From assembly GCA_900696495.1 (NCBI GenBank), contig CAADGI010000023.1, positions 1-64,000 of the forward strand: DNA of 64,000 nt. The letters run 5' to 3'. The notes under the pieces were generated by a model that saw nothing but the letters and a program-made list of their open reading frames with translations, did not search any database and was not told the DNA's origin. Both the position numbers and the translations under genes were made by a program. Source of the stretch: an uncultured Alphaproteobacteria bacterium (lineage in GTDB: Bacteria > Pseudomonadota > Alphaproteobacteria > Micavibrionales > Micavibrionaceae). This document shows positions 1 through 8,471 of the stretch, in pieces; within the stretch, counting starts at the first letter, position 1, and the number at the start of each line of letters is the position of its first letter.

Positions 1-480
1 TAACTTGCTTTCACCGCACGGGCGAGCATCCCATGTTCTGGCTTTCGCTGTGCGACGTTCAATGAGTAAGCGTTCCTGCTGTTCAGTAGCAATATCTTTT
101 GCGGGACCAGTGCGTATCCATACCTGCCCCTGATAACGAACAGGTGGTAAATCAGAAGGTAGAACTTCTACGACAGCTACTTCTCCACCAGTGAGCGAGA
201 ATTTTTTAATGTTAATTGCTGGGATAGGTTGAATTTTCCCATTATCACGCTGATCTGATAATGTTCTTAAGTTTTGATCTGTTATTGTTAGTCCCGCCAG
301 AGTGCCATCATCATTGGCACCAATAATCAAATAACCAGGTACACGATTGTCGGGCATATCATTCGCAAAAGCGCAAATCGCTTTGGAAAATTTATTTGTA
401 TCATTAGTTGAAATAGTTCTTTCAATCCTGTCAGATTCTAGATTAGCGAGAAGTGCTGATAGTTCATTTTGAGAAATCAT
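1..480 (-). CDS. AlbA_2 (Schlafen-like) domain protein, 3' end outside window
   Basis: The minus strand is open from an ATG at 480 to the window edge, giving 160 residues with no stop. The translation carries the AlbA_2/Schlafen-type nucleotide-binding signature: ESDRIERT near the N-terminus, then FAKAICAFAND-like KFSKAICAFANDMP, GYLIIGANDDG and VAVVEVLPSDLPPVRY, with RIGP-like IRTGPAKDI following. Full-length members usually continue into an ATP-binding or winged-helix half and act as DNA-binding transcriptional regulators or RecG-like proteins; that half is not visible here. The gene is clearly AT-richer than the core genes to its right and lies beyond a tRNA-Leu and an integrase, so it is probably cargo of an integrated element. 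The domain call is fairly secure. The biological role is not known. Confidence 0.75.
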   Translation of the reverse strand, partial: MISQNELSALLANLESDRIERTISTNDTNKFSKAICAFANDMPDNRVPGYLIIGANDDGTLAGLTITDQNLRTLSDQRDNGKIQPIPAINIKKFSLTGGEVAVVEVLPSDLPPVRYQGQVWIRTGPAKDIATEQQERLLIERRTAKARTWDARPCGESKL

Positions 481-513
481 TACTTTTGCCCATAATTTTG
501 ACAGGATGCTAAT

Positions 514-597
514 TGGTGCCCCAGGTCGGACTCGAACCAACACACCTTGCGGTACTGGATTTTGAATCCAGCGCGTCTACCATTTCACCACTGGGGC
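514..597 (-). tRNA. tRNA-Leu (anticodon CAA)
   Basis: The minus strand folds into a full class II tRNA. The acceptor stem GCCCCAG pairs with CTGGGGC, followed by a discriminator A and an encoded CCA. The anticodon stem CTGGA/TCCAG closes the loop TTCAAAA, so the anticodon is CAA (Leu, codon UUG). A long variable arm (TACCGCAAGGTGTG) and a GGTTCGAGTCC T-arm are present. The integrase gene lies immediately upstream, and a diverged 5' half of the same isoacceptor lies at 2014-2053. Confidence 0.96.
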
Positions 598-639
598 ACG
601 GGGATTAACCTAAACAGAAAGCCTAGGTTTTTCAAGTTC

Positions 640-1893
640 CTAAGTCTTGTTCTTTTTTGTCTTTTTCTTGGGCTTTCGGACGTTAATAGCCGAGGCATCC
701 AGCGTATTTTTGAGGTGGATGGCATAGAATTTCTCGATCATCTCAACGCTGGTCCGGCAATTCTTCGCAACCTGGTAAATATCGGCCCCTTCCATGAGCC
801 TGAGACAGATATAGGTATGACGAAGGCTATAGGCCGTTCGCACATTCCCATCCCGGTCATATTTCAGATTGAGTTCTTCAAGGACATTATTCAGCAATTC
901 GCGGGGCGTCTTGCCAAAGACTTTATCTGTCGGCTTGCCGCTATGCCGCTTCTGCATCCGCTGGAAGGGGTGGATTGCTCCCGGCATGCTTTTGCAGTAA
1001 CCAACGCCGCGTTTGCCACGCACTTCAATTTCTAAAAGGCGTTCGCCTGTATCTTCGTCCGTCACGATTGCGACGTCCCTGTATTCAAGGCGTTTGGCCT
1101 CGTCAGGCCGTAACCCTGTATTCGCCATGAATAGCACGTAATCGTGCAAATCCTCGGAAACCCCGCGCCAGCGCTCTTTCCTCGGGTTCTTCGCGCGTTC
1201 GCGCGTGGCTTCATAAAGCATTTTATATTCCTCGGGAGAAAACCATGCCCGGTGCGATATTTTGCCTGAAGCTTTGTAAGGGGGAGCGATATCGGGCACG
1301 GCTTCGATCCAGCCGTAACGATGCGCTGTTTTTAATATGAGGCGCAAAGTGACCGTTTCGCTATGCAGCGTCGAGCGCGAAGGAACTTTGCCCTTATGAG
1401 GGTTTTTGGTTCTGTGAACGCGATATTCCTGAACCAACCCGGCGTTGATCTTGTTCAACGGAATATCATTGAAGAAGGGCAGGAGATGAACGCGAAAGCG
1501 TAGCTCATGGCCTTCGGCGTATTTTTTGTTTCTTTGTCCTTCGGTAATAATCGAGTATTCGGTTATAAATTTTTCTCCAATCTCTAAAAATGAAGGGCCA
1601 GTATATTTTTTGGCTTTTGTGGTTGATGACACCGTAACCGGTGGCTGTTCTTCATGTTCAAATTTCTTGAGCAGGAGGGAGGTTCGGGTGCCTTGCCCCC
1701 GACGTTTTGAGTCCACATAGACCGCCATATACCATTCCCTGGCAAATTCCTTCGCCAGGGTAAGGCTTTCTTCCTTGGTCGAGACGCGGTAATTGCGTCC
1801 GTCCATGTAGGTTGAGCACTGCCAAAAGCGGCTTTTGTCACGTTTATAAACGTGAACTTTTCCATCCATGAAAGAGTGAGTTTCCGTGCTCAT
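640..1893 (-). CDS. Tyrosine recombinase / phage-type integrase
   Basis: This 417-residue site-specific recombinase has a SAM-like core-binding region (about 98-200) and a C-terminal catalytic domain. The catalytic box I arginine is in NTGLRPDEA (Arg262), box II is YSLRHTY (Arg358-His359), and the nucleophile is in EKFYAIH (Tyr390). The first box II histidine is replaced by tyrosine, a substitution seen in many integrases of this type. The C-terminus is very lysine-rich. A GGAGG ribosome site precedes the ATG by about 7 bases. The gene sits just inside a tRNA-Leu attachment-site remnant, so it most likely drives integration and excision there. Two TGTGTAAG copies (near 1920-1937) in the upstream region could be regulatory. 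Confidence 0.93.
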   Translation of the reverse strand: MSTETHSFMDGKVHVYKRDKSRFWQCSTYMDGRNYRVSTKEESLTLAKEFAREWYMAVYVDSKRRGQGTRTSLLLKKFEHEEQPPVTVSSTTKAKKYTGPSFLEIGEKFITEYSIITEGQRNKKYAEGHELRFRVHLLPFFNDIPLNKINAGLVQEYRVHRTKNPHKGKVPSRSTLHSETVTLRLILKTAHRYGWIEAVPDIAPPYKASGKISHRAWFSPEEYKMLYEATRERAKNPRKERWRGVSEDLHDYVLFMANTGLRPDEAKRLEYRDVAIVTDEDTGERLLEIEVRGKRGVGYCKSMPGAIHPFQRMQKRHSGKPTDKVFGKTPRELLNNVLEELNLKYDRDGNVRTAYSLRHTYICLRLMEGADIYQVAKNCRTSVEMIEKFYAIHLKNTLDASAINVRKPKKKTKKNKT

Positions 1894-1979
1894 CGCATGC
1901 CTCCGCTGACACTGAAAAGTGTGTAAGACATGTGTAAGTATAATACGGAAAGGTTAAGGAACTTAAAACTTTGATTTTT

Positions 1980-2020
1980 AATCAGATTTTGCCTTTGGTG
2001 GATAGGCAAATCAGATTTTG
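1980..2020. repeat. 12-bp direct repeats next to the att-like site
   Basis: AATCAGATTTTG occurs at 1980-1991 and again at 2009-2020, 29 bases apart. The second copy runs directly into the tRNA-Leu fragment. Between them is a short GCCT/AGGC inverted repeat. Position and arrangement are compatible with integrase core or arm-binding sites, but this is inference from location only. Confidence 0.45.
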
Positions 2021-2053
2021 AGTCGAGCGCGTCTACCATTCCACCACAGGGGC
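2014..2053 (-). other. Truncated tRNA-Leu(CAA) 5' half, probable attachment-site remnant
   Basis: On the minus strand the sequence begins GCCCCTGTGGTGGAATGG, contains the D-arm and the anticodon loop CTCAAAA, and stops after the first two bases of the 3' anticodon stem. It matches the 5' half of the complete tRNA-Leu at 514-597 with 4 differences over 40 bases. No 3' half follows. Its acceptor stem (GCCCCTG) does not pair with the 3' end of the intact copy, so the intact gene is not simply its reconstituted partner. Confidence 0.8.
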
Positions 2054-2110
2054 ACGCCCGCTTTATAGCGCACTAACGCCGCTCATATCAAGTTGCACGC
2101 CCATAAATAA

Positions 2111-2140
2111 AAAAAGCCGCCCGTTGCGGGGCGGCTTTTT
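2111..2140 (-). terminator. Rho-independent terminator after the 2157-2465 gene
   Basis: A GC-rich hairpin (AAAAAGCCGCCC, a short loop, then a matching GGGCGGCTTTTT arm) has T-runs on both strands, so it could work in both directions. It lies 17 bases beyond the stop of the small secreted protein gene. Confidence 0.85.
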
Positions 2141-2156
2141 CACGAATTTGTCCGGA

Positions 2157-2465
2157 TTATTCGGGCTGCGCTTCTTCAGAAACGGGAGCCTGGCCTTCAG
2201 CGGCGGCAGGCTCACTCTCGGATGCGGGCGCGGCTTGCGCTTCGCCAGAGGCCGGCGCGATCGTCTCGGGCGCGGCGTCCTGATCGGCGGCGGCTTCGGC
2301 ATTTTGCTCGGCCGGGGCCTGCGCGTCAGCGGGCTGTTCGCCGGCAGAGAGAATGACGGAGCGGTTTTCCGGCGCGGGAATGCCGCCGCAGCATTGAGCG
2401 AAAGCGGGCGCGGAAAAACTGGCGGCGATCAAAAGCGCAGCGGCGAGAATGATAGTCTTGTTCAT
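2157..2465 (-). CDS. Small secreted Ala/Glu/Pro-rich protein, unknown function
   Basis: This 102-residue protein has a clear Sec signal peptide: MNKT, a hydrophobic stretch, then a PAFAQ cleavage region near residue 23. The mature part starts with QCCGGIP and is otherwise low-complexity, dominated by Ala, Glu, Pro and Gln. It has no recognisable domain and is probably periplasmic or surface-exposed and disordered. The ATG is preceded by a good TTGGAG ribosome site. The two adjacent cysteines just after the signal peptide might bind a metal or form disulfides, which is speculation. A strong terminator follows, so it is probably monocistronic. Confidence 0.72.
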   Translation of the reverse strand: MNKTIILAAALLIAASFSAPAFAQCCGGIPAPENRSVILSAGEQPADAQAPAEQNAEAAADQDAAPETIAPASGEAQAAPASESEPAAAEGQAPVSEEAQPE

Positions 2466-2551
2466 AATTTAAATCTCCAAAAGGTTTGATTGTTTTTAGT
2501 TACACTTGGTTTAACGCAGTCACATAGAAAAATAAAGGGCGCATTTTGTTT

Positions 2552-3010
2552 TTATGTCACCGTCGGCGCCGGAGCACATTCATTCATCGCCGCCATGCCG
2601 TGATGTGCGGCATGTCCGAAATCGTGCGCCAGTTCTGCGCCCGGCGCGCACGCCGCCGATGCGAATTTGTCCGTCACCTGCAATGTGTCGAGCGCGCTCG
2701 TTTTAACCGGCGCGTCCGCGGCATGCTCCATGAGGTCTGTGTCGCTCAACATTTCCGGATCGATAAAGGCTATGCCGCTGGGATCGAAACCGAACAGCGA
2801 GAGCAGATTGCCTGTCGCCACGCCAAGCCCCTTGAGCCCCGCGCCGAGCGCATGAAAACCGTCGACGAACATATGCTTGAAATAACCCGCCCCGATATTC
2901 AGGAAGCTCGTCTTCGCGCCGTATGTCGCGAGCGCCCACGCGCCGCCCATCAGCAGCATGCTCGCCGTCATGATCCAGTGATTGTTTATTAACTTCCAGA
3001 TTGCTTTCAT
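2552..3010 (-). CDS. Membrane-anchored hypothetical protein with His/Met/Cys-rich tail
   Basis: The 152-residue product is not a family I recognise. It has one N-terminal hydrophobic segment (about 12-32), a second weakly hydrophobic glycine-rich region (about 55-75), and a C-terminal tail rich in possible metal ligands (AHDFGHAAHHGMAAMNEC). It lies 84 bases downstream of the DUF2946 gene on the same strand, and the two are probably co-transcribed. DUF2946 genes are often found near metal-handling functions, so a metal-related envelope role is a reasonable but unproven inference. Confidence 0.65.
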   Translation of the reverse strand: MKAIWKLINNHWIMTASMLLMGGAWALATYGAKTSFLNIGAGYFKHMFVDGFHALGAGLKGLGVATGNLLSLFGFDPSGIAFIDPEMLSDTDLMEHAADAPVKTSALDTLQVTDKFASAACAPGAELAHDFGHAAHHGMAAMNECAPAPTVT

Positions 3011-3094
3011 AAAGCACCGAATATGAATTGAATGACAGGAAATGCCGCGCGGAATTTCCCGCCGCGGAATTTCAAAAAATAATGATCGATGATT

Positions 3095-3445
3095 TTAGAG
3101 GAGCGGGGGTGCGCGGGCGCTGAGCGAGGCAAGCTCGAAACGATGAACAGCCGCCGTCTTGAAGGCGGTGCTTTGCTCATCGAAAATTTTGGGAACATAC
3201 GAAATCAGTACGGCGTCGGCCTTTGCTGTCTTCAGATGCGTCTGCGCGAAACAGAACGCGCAATCGTTCTTCTTTTCATGCTCTTGCTGTTCGGGCGCAT
3301 CGCCGGGCAGGGTGACGGTCTTGATGCCGTCATTCGTGCAAATCTCGATTTCGATGGAAGACTTGCCTGAAATAAACGCGCAGGCCGGCGATATGCCGGA
3401 AAGGATGAAGGAAATAAGTACAAAAATGTGAAGAGTGAGACGCAT
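3095..3445 (-). CDS. DUF2946-like secreted protein
   Basis: The 116-residue protein has an N-terminal signal or anchor (about 1-24). It shows the DUF2946 pattern: an IEICTNDGIKTV segment near residue 32, a DCAFCF Cys-x2-Cys motif near 61, and a terminal SARAPPLL resembling the family's RAPP ending. The conserved cysteines and HEKK region could coordinate metal. The family function is not established. It is probably the first gene of a two-gene unit with the histidine-rich membrane protein downstream. Confidence 0.72.
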   Translation of the reverse strand: MRLTLHIFVLISFILSGISPACAFISGKSSIEIEICTNDGIKTVTLPGDAPEQQEHEKKNDCAFCFAQTHLKTAKADAVLISYVPKIFDEQSTAFKTAAVHRFELASLSARAPPLL

Positions 3446-3498
3446 TGGTGTAGTCTTACAACGACATAGGAGAGATGTAAAGATATGCCTTTTAGTAA

Positions 3499-4542
3499 TT
3501 ACTGATTGAGTTCAAGCTTGTCTGTTCGGTTTACTAAAATAGTTTTTTCAATATCTAAATCCTCATTTTTTCCTCTCAAATCATAGGTCATGCTCACATC
3601 ACCAACTCCTTTAATGCTATACATGATATATATGCGCGGTGATGATTTAGACTTAAGACGGTGTTCATATGTTTCCGCTGTCGACATCGGACCAAAAACC
3701 GGGCTAAAAACATGTTGCAAACTATTTCGAAAAATTACCTTTGGTATAAGAACAAAAGCATTTGCAACGCGGTCTTCTTTGCTGTCGAGTGGATTGGGTT
3801 CGTTAGGACCAACACCAAAAAAATCATCGCTATTTATTTTAAGGTTCGAGTTTACGGGCATATCTAAAATTTGCCGTGCTTGTGCTTTGCCCCATTCGTG
3901 ATCTTTAATATGACGTGGTGTTAAGGACGTTAGGAACGAATTTTCTAAAGAATAATATAGCCCTATTAAAGCCCTTTTCGGCATAAGAACTAATTCATTT
4001 CCTGCTGCATCTTGAAGTATTTTAATTTCATCCAAATGAAAATCATTTGTATCAGGATAAGTTTTTGGCGATGTCGATTGTGTTGTCGGTATGGAAGAAG
4101 AGTTAAGGGCCTTTTCTGCGGGCGCGGGTTTAGGTTTGTGTGATACTGTGGATTTGGGGTCTGAAGGTAGGTCTGAAGCACTAACCCAAAGTCCAACCAC
4201 CAAGGCAGCCGCTCCAAATATTGTTACAAGATTTGCGCTTAAGCCTAGTTTAACGTCTTCTCCATTTTTAATCCTGTTTACGTTAGCAGCATGCATGGAA
4301 GGATTCCATACATTGTCCCATCTGACATTTGTTGAACTCCTCAGCAATGGAAAAGAGACATCTCCAACAAGAAAGCCGCGCGAGGCTGGTTGATCGAGGC
4401 GCTGCAGATCGAAACTTTCGTCGGAGCTGCCACCAAAAATATTTGTTCTTTTGTATACGTGGCCATTTGCCACGCCATAGCTGGTTGTCAAAAACCCTCT
4501 CCAGTCTTTCAGGATATAAGGTCTGACTTTATAGTGACTCAT
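3499..4542 (-). CDS. Single-pass membrane protein of unknown function, AT-rich
   Basis: The 347-residue product has a cytoplasmic-looking N-terminal region (1-100), one transmembrane segment (about 102-122, NLVTIFGAAALVVGLWV), a Ser/Pro/Thr-rich linker (about 125-165) and a C-terminal domain that would be periplasmic. I do not recognise a domain. The N-terminal KRTNIFGG and FLVGDVSFPL segments suggest a small folded domain. Base composition is markedly AT-richer than uvrA or gyrA, which suggests horizontal acquisition. An ATG with a GGGGATC upstream region is used. The neighbour at 4674-4982 has a similar composition, so both may have arrived together. Confidence 0.68.
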   Translation of the reverse strand: MSHYKVRPYILKDWRGFLTTSYGVANGHVYKRTNIFGGSSDESFDLQRLDQPASRGFLVGDVSFPLLRSSTNVRWDNVWNPSMHAANVNRIKNGEDVKLGLSANLVTIFGAAALVVGLWVSASDLPSDPKSTVSHKPKPAPAEKALNSSSIPTTQSTSPKTYPDTNDFHLDEIKILQDAAGNELVLMPKRALIGLYYSLENSFLTSLTPRHIKDHEWGKAQARQILDMPVNSNLKINSDDFFGVGPNEPNPLDSKEDRVANAFVLIPKVIFRNSLQHVFSPVFGPMSTAETYEHRLKSKSSPRIYIMYSIKGVGDVSMTYDLRGKNEDLDIEKTILVNRTDKLELNQ

Positions 4543-4635
4543 AATGGATCCCCTTTAAATTATTTTTTCAGGGTTTACCATAAATTGGGTTTATTACGCA
4601 AATTCTATTATTGGACCAAATTTGCGCCCAAACTA

Positions 4636-4657
4636 AAGAAGCCCCGAAGGGCTTCTT
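4636..4657 (-). terminator. Rho-independent terminator after the 4674-4982 gene
   Basis: The minus strand forms AAGAAGCCC-TTCG-GGGCTTCTT, a perfect 9-bp stem with a UUCG tetraloop, followed by TAGTTT. It lies 17 bases beyond the stop codon of the upstream small membrane protein gene. Confidence 0.88.
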
Positions 4658-4673
4658 AAATCTTTTTGGAAAT

Positions 4674-4982
4674 TTATGCGTTCGGTGCTGGCGACCATTC
4701 GGCCAATTTTTGCGCGCCTGCTTGTGCAAATTCTGAAACTTTCCCCGCCCCTTCAGTAACGCCTTCCATGACAGCCCCGCCAAGATCTTGAAGACCTATA
4801 GCTGTTTTGCCTTTTAAAGCAACAATACCAGGCCCTGCAGGAGAGGATACCAATGCCGCAACTACCAAGCACCCGGCTGCGAGAGCAAAAACTGTACCTA
4901 TATTTCGCTTTACGAAACCAGCTCCCTTTGAAACTGCGTTACCTGCCGCATTCGCTGCGTTTGATACTGCTTCTCCCGCCAT
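4674..4982 (-). CDS. Small Ala/Gly-rich single-pass membrane protein
   Basis: The 102-residue protein has an amphipathic, alanine-rich N-terminus (GEAVSNAANAAGNAVSKG), one transmembrane helix (about 30-50) and a C-terminal part with AVMEGVTEGAGKVSEFAQ. The repeated small residues recall membrane-interacting or holin-like peptides, but no family can be named. The ATG has a GGAGAG ribosome site. The uvrA terminator ends only about 30 bases upstream, leaving little room for a separate promoter, so the gene may depend partly on read-through. Confidence 0.6.
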   Translation of the reverse strand: MAGEAVSNAANAAGNAVSKGAGFVKRNIGTVFALAAGCLVVAALVSSPAGPGIVALKGKTAIGLQDLGGAVMEGVTEGAGKVSEFAQAGAQKLAEWSPAPNA

Positions 4983-5012
4983 GTTTTACTCTCCGTGTTT
5001 ATAAGTGTTTCT

Positions 5013-5040
5013 AAAAAAAGCGGGGCCGTTTGGCTCCGCT
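5013..5040 (-). terminator. Rho-independent terminator downstream of uvrA
   Basis: The minus strand reads AGCGGAGCC-AAAC-GGCCCCGCT followed by seven T. This 9-bp stem with one G-T pair lies about 100 bases beyond the uvrA stop codon. Confidence 0.82.
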
Positions 5041-5140
5041 GTTATTCCCTGTTGAATATGGGAAAGAACCTATCATAAAAATCCGCATCCTTGCAAATTT
5101 ATCTTAAAGAATACCCCCAAAATTATGGATTTTTATGAGG

Positions 5141-8104
5141 TTATTCAGCGGCTTGCGGCCGTGCGTGGCGGCGCGTGTCGAGAAGCGGCTTCAAATGCTG
5201 CCCGGTATAGCTTTCCTTGGTTTTGGCAATGTTTTCAGGGGTTCCCGAGGCGATGATTCTGCCGCCCTTGTGCCCGCCCTCGGGCCCAATATCTATTATA
5301 AAGTCCGCCGTTTTGATGACATCGAGATTATGCTCGATCACCACCACCGTATTGCCCTGTTCGACGAGGCGGTGCAGCACCTCGAGCAATTTGCGCACGT
5401 CCTCGAAATGCAAACCCGTCGTTGGCTCGTCGAGAATATAAAGCGTCTTGCCGGTCGAGCGTTTCGACAGCTCCTTCGAGAGTTTCACGCGCTGCGCCTC
5501 GCCGCCGGATAACGTCGTCGCCTGCTGCCCGACATGGATATAGCCGAGCCCGACATCCTTCAACGTCTCTAATTTATCCCGGATACTCGGCACCGCTTTG
5601 AAAAACGCCGCGCCTTCCTCCACCGTCATGTCGAGAACATCGGCGATGGATTTCTCCTTGTACTTCACCTCGAGCGTTTCGCGGTTGTAGCGCTTGCCGT
5701 CGCACGCCTCGCACGTCACGTAAACATCGGGCAGGAAATGCATCTCGATCTGGATGACGCCGTCGCCCTGGCATTCCTCGCAACGTCCGCCTTTCACGTT
5801 GAACGAAAAACGCCCCGGCCCGTAACCGCGCGCTTTCGCTTCCGGCAATCCCGCGAACCATTCGCGGATCGGCGTGAACGCGCCGGTATAGGTCGCCGGG
5901 TTCGAACGCGGCGTGCGCCCGATCGGCGACTGGTCGATATCGATGACCTTGTCGACGAATTCAAAACCCTTGATTTGTTTATAGGGCAGGGGATGCTCGT
6001 TCGACTTCATCAAAATCTTGCTGGCGGCGCGGTACAACGTGTCGATCGTCAGCGACGATTTGCCGCTGCCCGAAACGCCCGTCACACATGTAAACGTGCC
6101 GAGCGGAATTTTCGCCGTGACATTCTGCAGGTTGTTCCCGCTCGCGCCGATAATCTCGATCGATTGTTTCGGCTTGCCGGGGCGGCGCGTGCGCGGCAGC
6201 GGCACTTCCTTCTCGCCGTTCAGATATTGCGCCGTCAGGCTGCCCCGGCTTTTCAAGATATCTTTCAAAGATCCACTGGCGACGACATTGCCGCCATGGG
6301 TGCCCGCGCCGGGACCCATATCGATGACATGATCGGCCATGCGGATCGCGTCTTCATCATGCTCGACGACCAGAACCGTGTTCCCAAGATCGCGAAGCCG
6401 CTTCAGCGTTTCGAGCAATCTATTATTATCGCGCTGGTGCAAACCGATGCTAGGCTCATCAAGCACATAGAGAACACCCGTCAGGCCCGAACCGATCTGC
6501 GACGCCAGCCGGATGCGCTGGCTCTCGCCGCCTGACAATGTCCCCGATGCGCGGCCCAGCGACAGATAATCCAGTCCCACATTCATCAGGAACGTCAGGC
6601 GTTCATTGATCTCCTTCAAAATGCGGGCGGCGATTTGCTGTTGTTGTTTAGTTAATCCCTTATTGTCATCCCGAGCGGAGCGGAGCGAAGTCGAGGGATC
6701 TTTCTTGTTGGCTAGTTGCGAAGATCCCTCGGCTGCGTGCTTTGCACTTCGCTCGGGATGACGACTGAGGGATTTGAACCAATTATAAGCTTCCTCAATA
6801 CTAAACTCTCCAACCTCGCTAATGCTCAGCCCCGCGATCTTCACCGCCAGCGCTTCCGGCTTCAAACGTTTCCCGTGACATTCCTCGCACGGCGCGCTCG
6901 CCTGGTACTGCGCCAGTTTTTCCTGCTGCGAATTGCTGTCGGTATCCTTCAGCCGCCGCTCGACATTGGGAATCACGCCCTCGAACGGCTTGTTGCTCTT
7001 CCAGTCATTGCCCGTCTTGCTGTGATAGACGGTGCGGATATCCTCGTCGCCGCTGCCGTACAGGATATAATCGCGGTGTTCCTGCTTCAGTTTTTCCCAC
7101 GGCGTCGTGGTCTTGAACCCGTAATGTTTCGCCACCGCTTCCATCGCCTGTAAATAAAACGGCGCAAACCCGCGTGACCACGGCTCCACCGCGCCATCTT
7201 CAATCGACTTGGTTTTATCCGGCACGACTAAATCCGGATCGACGTATAATTTAACGCCAAGCCCGTCGCAATTCGGGCACGCCCCGTGCGGCGAGTTGAA
7301 CGAAAACAAACGCGGCTCGATCTCCGGAATCGTAAATCCCGAAACCGGGCAGGCGAATTTCTCGGAATAAACCGTCTGCTCCTTGCTGTCGGCGTTCTCG
7401 ACAATGATCAATCCATCCGCCAGCCGCAGCGCCGTCTCGACTGAATCCGCAAGGCGATTTCCAAGATCGTCGCGAATGACCAAACGGTCCACGACAACCT
7501 CGATATCATGCTTTAGCTTTTTATTAAGGTCCGGAACCTCGTCGATCTCGTATAGTTTCCCGTCGACCTTCACGCGCTGGAAACCCTTGGCGCGCAGTTC
7601 CTTGAATTCCTTTTTATATTCGCCTTTACGCCCGCGCACGATCGGCGCGAGGATATAAAGCTTCGTTCCCTCACCCATTTTCAAAATGCGTTTGACGATC
7701 TCGCTGGCCGACTGGCTTTCAATCGGCAGACCTGTCGCCGGGGAATAGGGGATGCCAACCCGCGCCCATAGCAGCCTCATATAATCGTAAATCTCGGTCA
7801 CCGTCCCCACGGTCGAGCGCGGGTTCTTGCTGGTGGTTTTCTGCTCGATGGAAATGGCGGGCGATAAACCCTCGATGGAATCCACATCGGGCTTCTGCAT
7901 CAGTTCCAGGAATTGCCGCGCATAGGCCGACAGGCTCTCGACATACCGCCTCTGGCCTTCCGCATATATAGTGTCAAAGGCAAGCGACGACTTCCCCGAC
8001 CCCGAAAGCCCGGTGATGACGGTCAGGGTGTCCCGTGGAATATCGACATTGATATCCTTGAGGTTATGTTCCCGCGCCCCGCGCACGGAGATAGTCTTGA
8101 GCAT
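5141..8104 (-). CDS. uvrA: Excinuclease ABC subunit A
   Basis: UvrA is the damage-recognition ATPase of nucleotide excision repair; it loads UvrB at lesions. Two ABC modules are visible. The first Walker A is GLSGSGKSS (about 32-40) and the second is GVSGSGKSS, with LSGGE signatures [12 protein letters not shown] and [12 protein letters not shown]. The zinc-finger cysteines CPNC and CEEC/CEAC are present. At 987 residues it is about 45 longer than E. coli UvrA. The excess is an in-frame palindromic repeat at about residues 448-480 ([14 protein letters not shown]...ARDDNK) between the NWFKSL helix and the [11 protein letters not shown] segment, a surface-linker position. All motifs on both sides are intact, so the protein is probably functional. 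A terminator follows at 5013-5040. Confidence 0.98.
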   Translation of the reverse strand: MLKTISVRGAREHNLKDINVDIPRDTLTVITGLSGSGKSSLAFDTIYAEGQRRYVESLSAYARQFLELMQKPDVDSIEGLSPAISIEQKTTSKNPRSTVGTVTEIYDYMRLLWARVGIPYSPATGLPIESQSASEIVKRILKMGEGTKLYILAPIVRGRKGEYKKEFKELRAKGFQRVKVDGKLYEIDEVPDLNKKLKHDIEVVVDRLVIRDDLGNRLADSVETALRLADGLIIVENADSKEQTVYSEKFACPVSGFTIPEIEPRLFSFNSPHGACPNCDGLGVKLYVDPDLVVPDKTKSIEDGAVEPWSRGFAPFYLQAMEAVAKHYGFKTTTPWEKLKQEHRDYILYGSGDEDIRTVYHSKTGNDWKSNKPFEGVIPNVERRLKDTDSNSQQEKLAQYQASAPCEECHGKRLKPEALAVKIAGLSISEVGEFSIEEAYNWFKSLSRHPERSAKHAAEGSSQLANKKDPSTSLRSARDDNKGLTKQQQQIAARILKEINERLTFLMNVGLDYLSLGRASGTLSGGESQRIRLASQIGSGLTGVLYVLDEPSIGLHQRDNNRLLETLKRLRDLGNTVLVVEHDEDAIRMADHVIDMGPGAGTHGGNVVASGSLKDILKSRGSLTAQYLNGEKEVPLPRTRRPGKPKQSIEIIGASGNNLQNVTAKIPLGTFTCVTGVSGSGKSSLTIDTLYRAASKILMKSNEHPLPYKQIKGFEFVDKVIDIDQSPIGRTPRSNPATYTGAFTPIREWFAGLPEAKARGYGPGRFSFNVKGGRCEECQGDGVIQIEMHFLPDVYVTCEACDGKRYNRETLEVKYKEKSIADVLDMTVEEGAAFFKAVPSIRDKLETLKDVGLGYIHVGQQATTLSGGEAQRVKLSKELSKRSTGKTLYILDEPTTGLHFEDVRKLLEVLHRLVEQGNTVVVIEHNLDVIKTADFIIDIGPEGGHKGGRIIASGTPENIAKTKESYTGQHLKPLLDTRRHARPQAAE
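6665..6763. repeat. 99-bp palindromic repeat inserted in frame in uvrA
   Basis: The outer arms begin GTCATCCCGAGCG and end CGCTCGGGATGAC, with inner arms GAGGGATCTTTC and GAAGATCCCTC around a 15-base centre. Its length is exactly 33 codons. It is translated in the minus frame without a stop. UvrA homologues that I know lack these residues. Confidence 0.88.
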
Positions 8105-8267
8105 GCCAGTTTTATATGGCGCGGACGGGCTGAAAGTCCAGAAAATCGGCGCGGTTTCAGCCCGACCCCGGCATAATTTATTCCATAATATTTATATTGC
8201 GCCGTCCTTCCGGAATAAGGTACCGTCCGGTCATCAGCAAAAACGACGATTAATTAATGGACTAAAA

Positions 8268-8471
8268 ATGCAAAACGACACCCGCACTCTCGAAGAAACG
8301 CTTGTAGAAAAATTCAAGAAAATGAAGATAAGCGACCGCATCGTTGAAATGGCGGCGGCAAAGATCAAACTGGAAGATGTTCCGCCCGGTATGGAGAACG
8401 AACAGATCCGGCAAGCCCGGCTGACCGTAAAATTGCTGAGCCTGCCTGACGAAGCCTTATTGGCCCTCTAA
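8268..8471 (+). CDS. Small hypothetical protein (67 aa)
   Basis: [20 protein letters not shown] starts at an ATG at 8268. The product is charged and helical, with no signal peptide or transmembrane segment, and ends [13 protein letters not shown]. No family is recognised. The longer upstream in-frame extension would overlap the uvrA start antisense and is unlikely to be coding. The 3' end overlaps the convergent HD-hydrolase gene by 15 bases. Moderate confidence rests on codon usage like the neighbours and a plausible leader. Confidence 0.55.
   Translation: MQNDTRTLEETLVEKFKKMKISDRIVEMAAAKIKLEDVPPGMENEQIRQARLTVKLLSLPDEALLAL

Larger units (their letters stand above)
1..2053. mobile_element. 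Probable integrative element end at tRNA-Leu (boundary beyond window uncertain)
   Basis: A tyrosine integrase gene lies between a complete tRNA-Leu(CAA) (514-597) and a truncated tRNA-Leu(CAA) 5' half (2014-2053) in the same orientation. Homology between the two copies stops in the 3' side of the anticodon stem, a common crossover position for tyrosine recombinases. The AT-rich AlbA_2 gene further left fits as cargo. The right boundary at about 2014-2053 is supported by sequence. The left boundary is not seen: either the element is only the 1.4 kb between the two tRNA copies, or it runs beyond position 1. Confidence 0.5.

Noticed and set aside
547-1035. Open frame opposite the integrase and tRNA-Leu
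   Set aside because: It would run through the tRNA gene and the integrase C-terminus; no ribosome site or domain.
5738-6535. 265-codon frame antisense to uvrA
   Set aside because: Shadow of uvrA with Arg/Ala/Phe-rich antisense composition and no recognisable fold.
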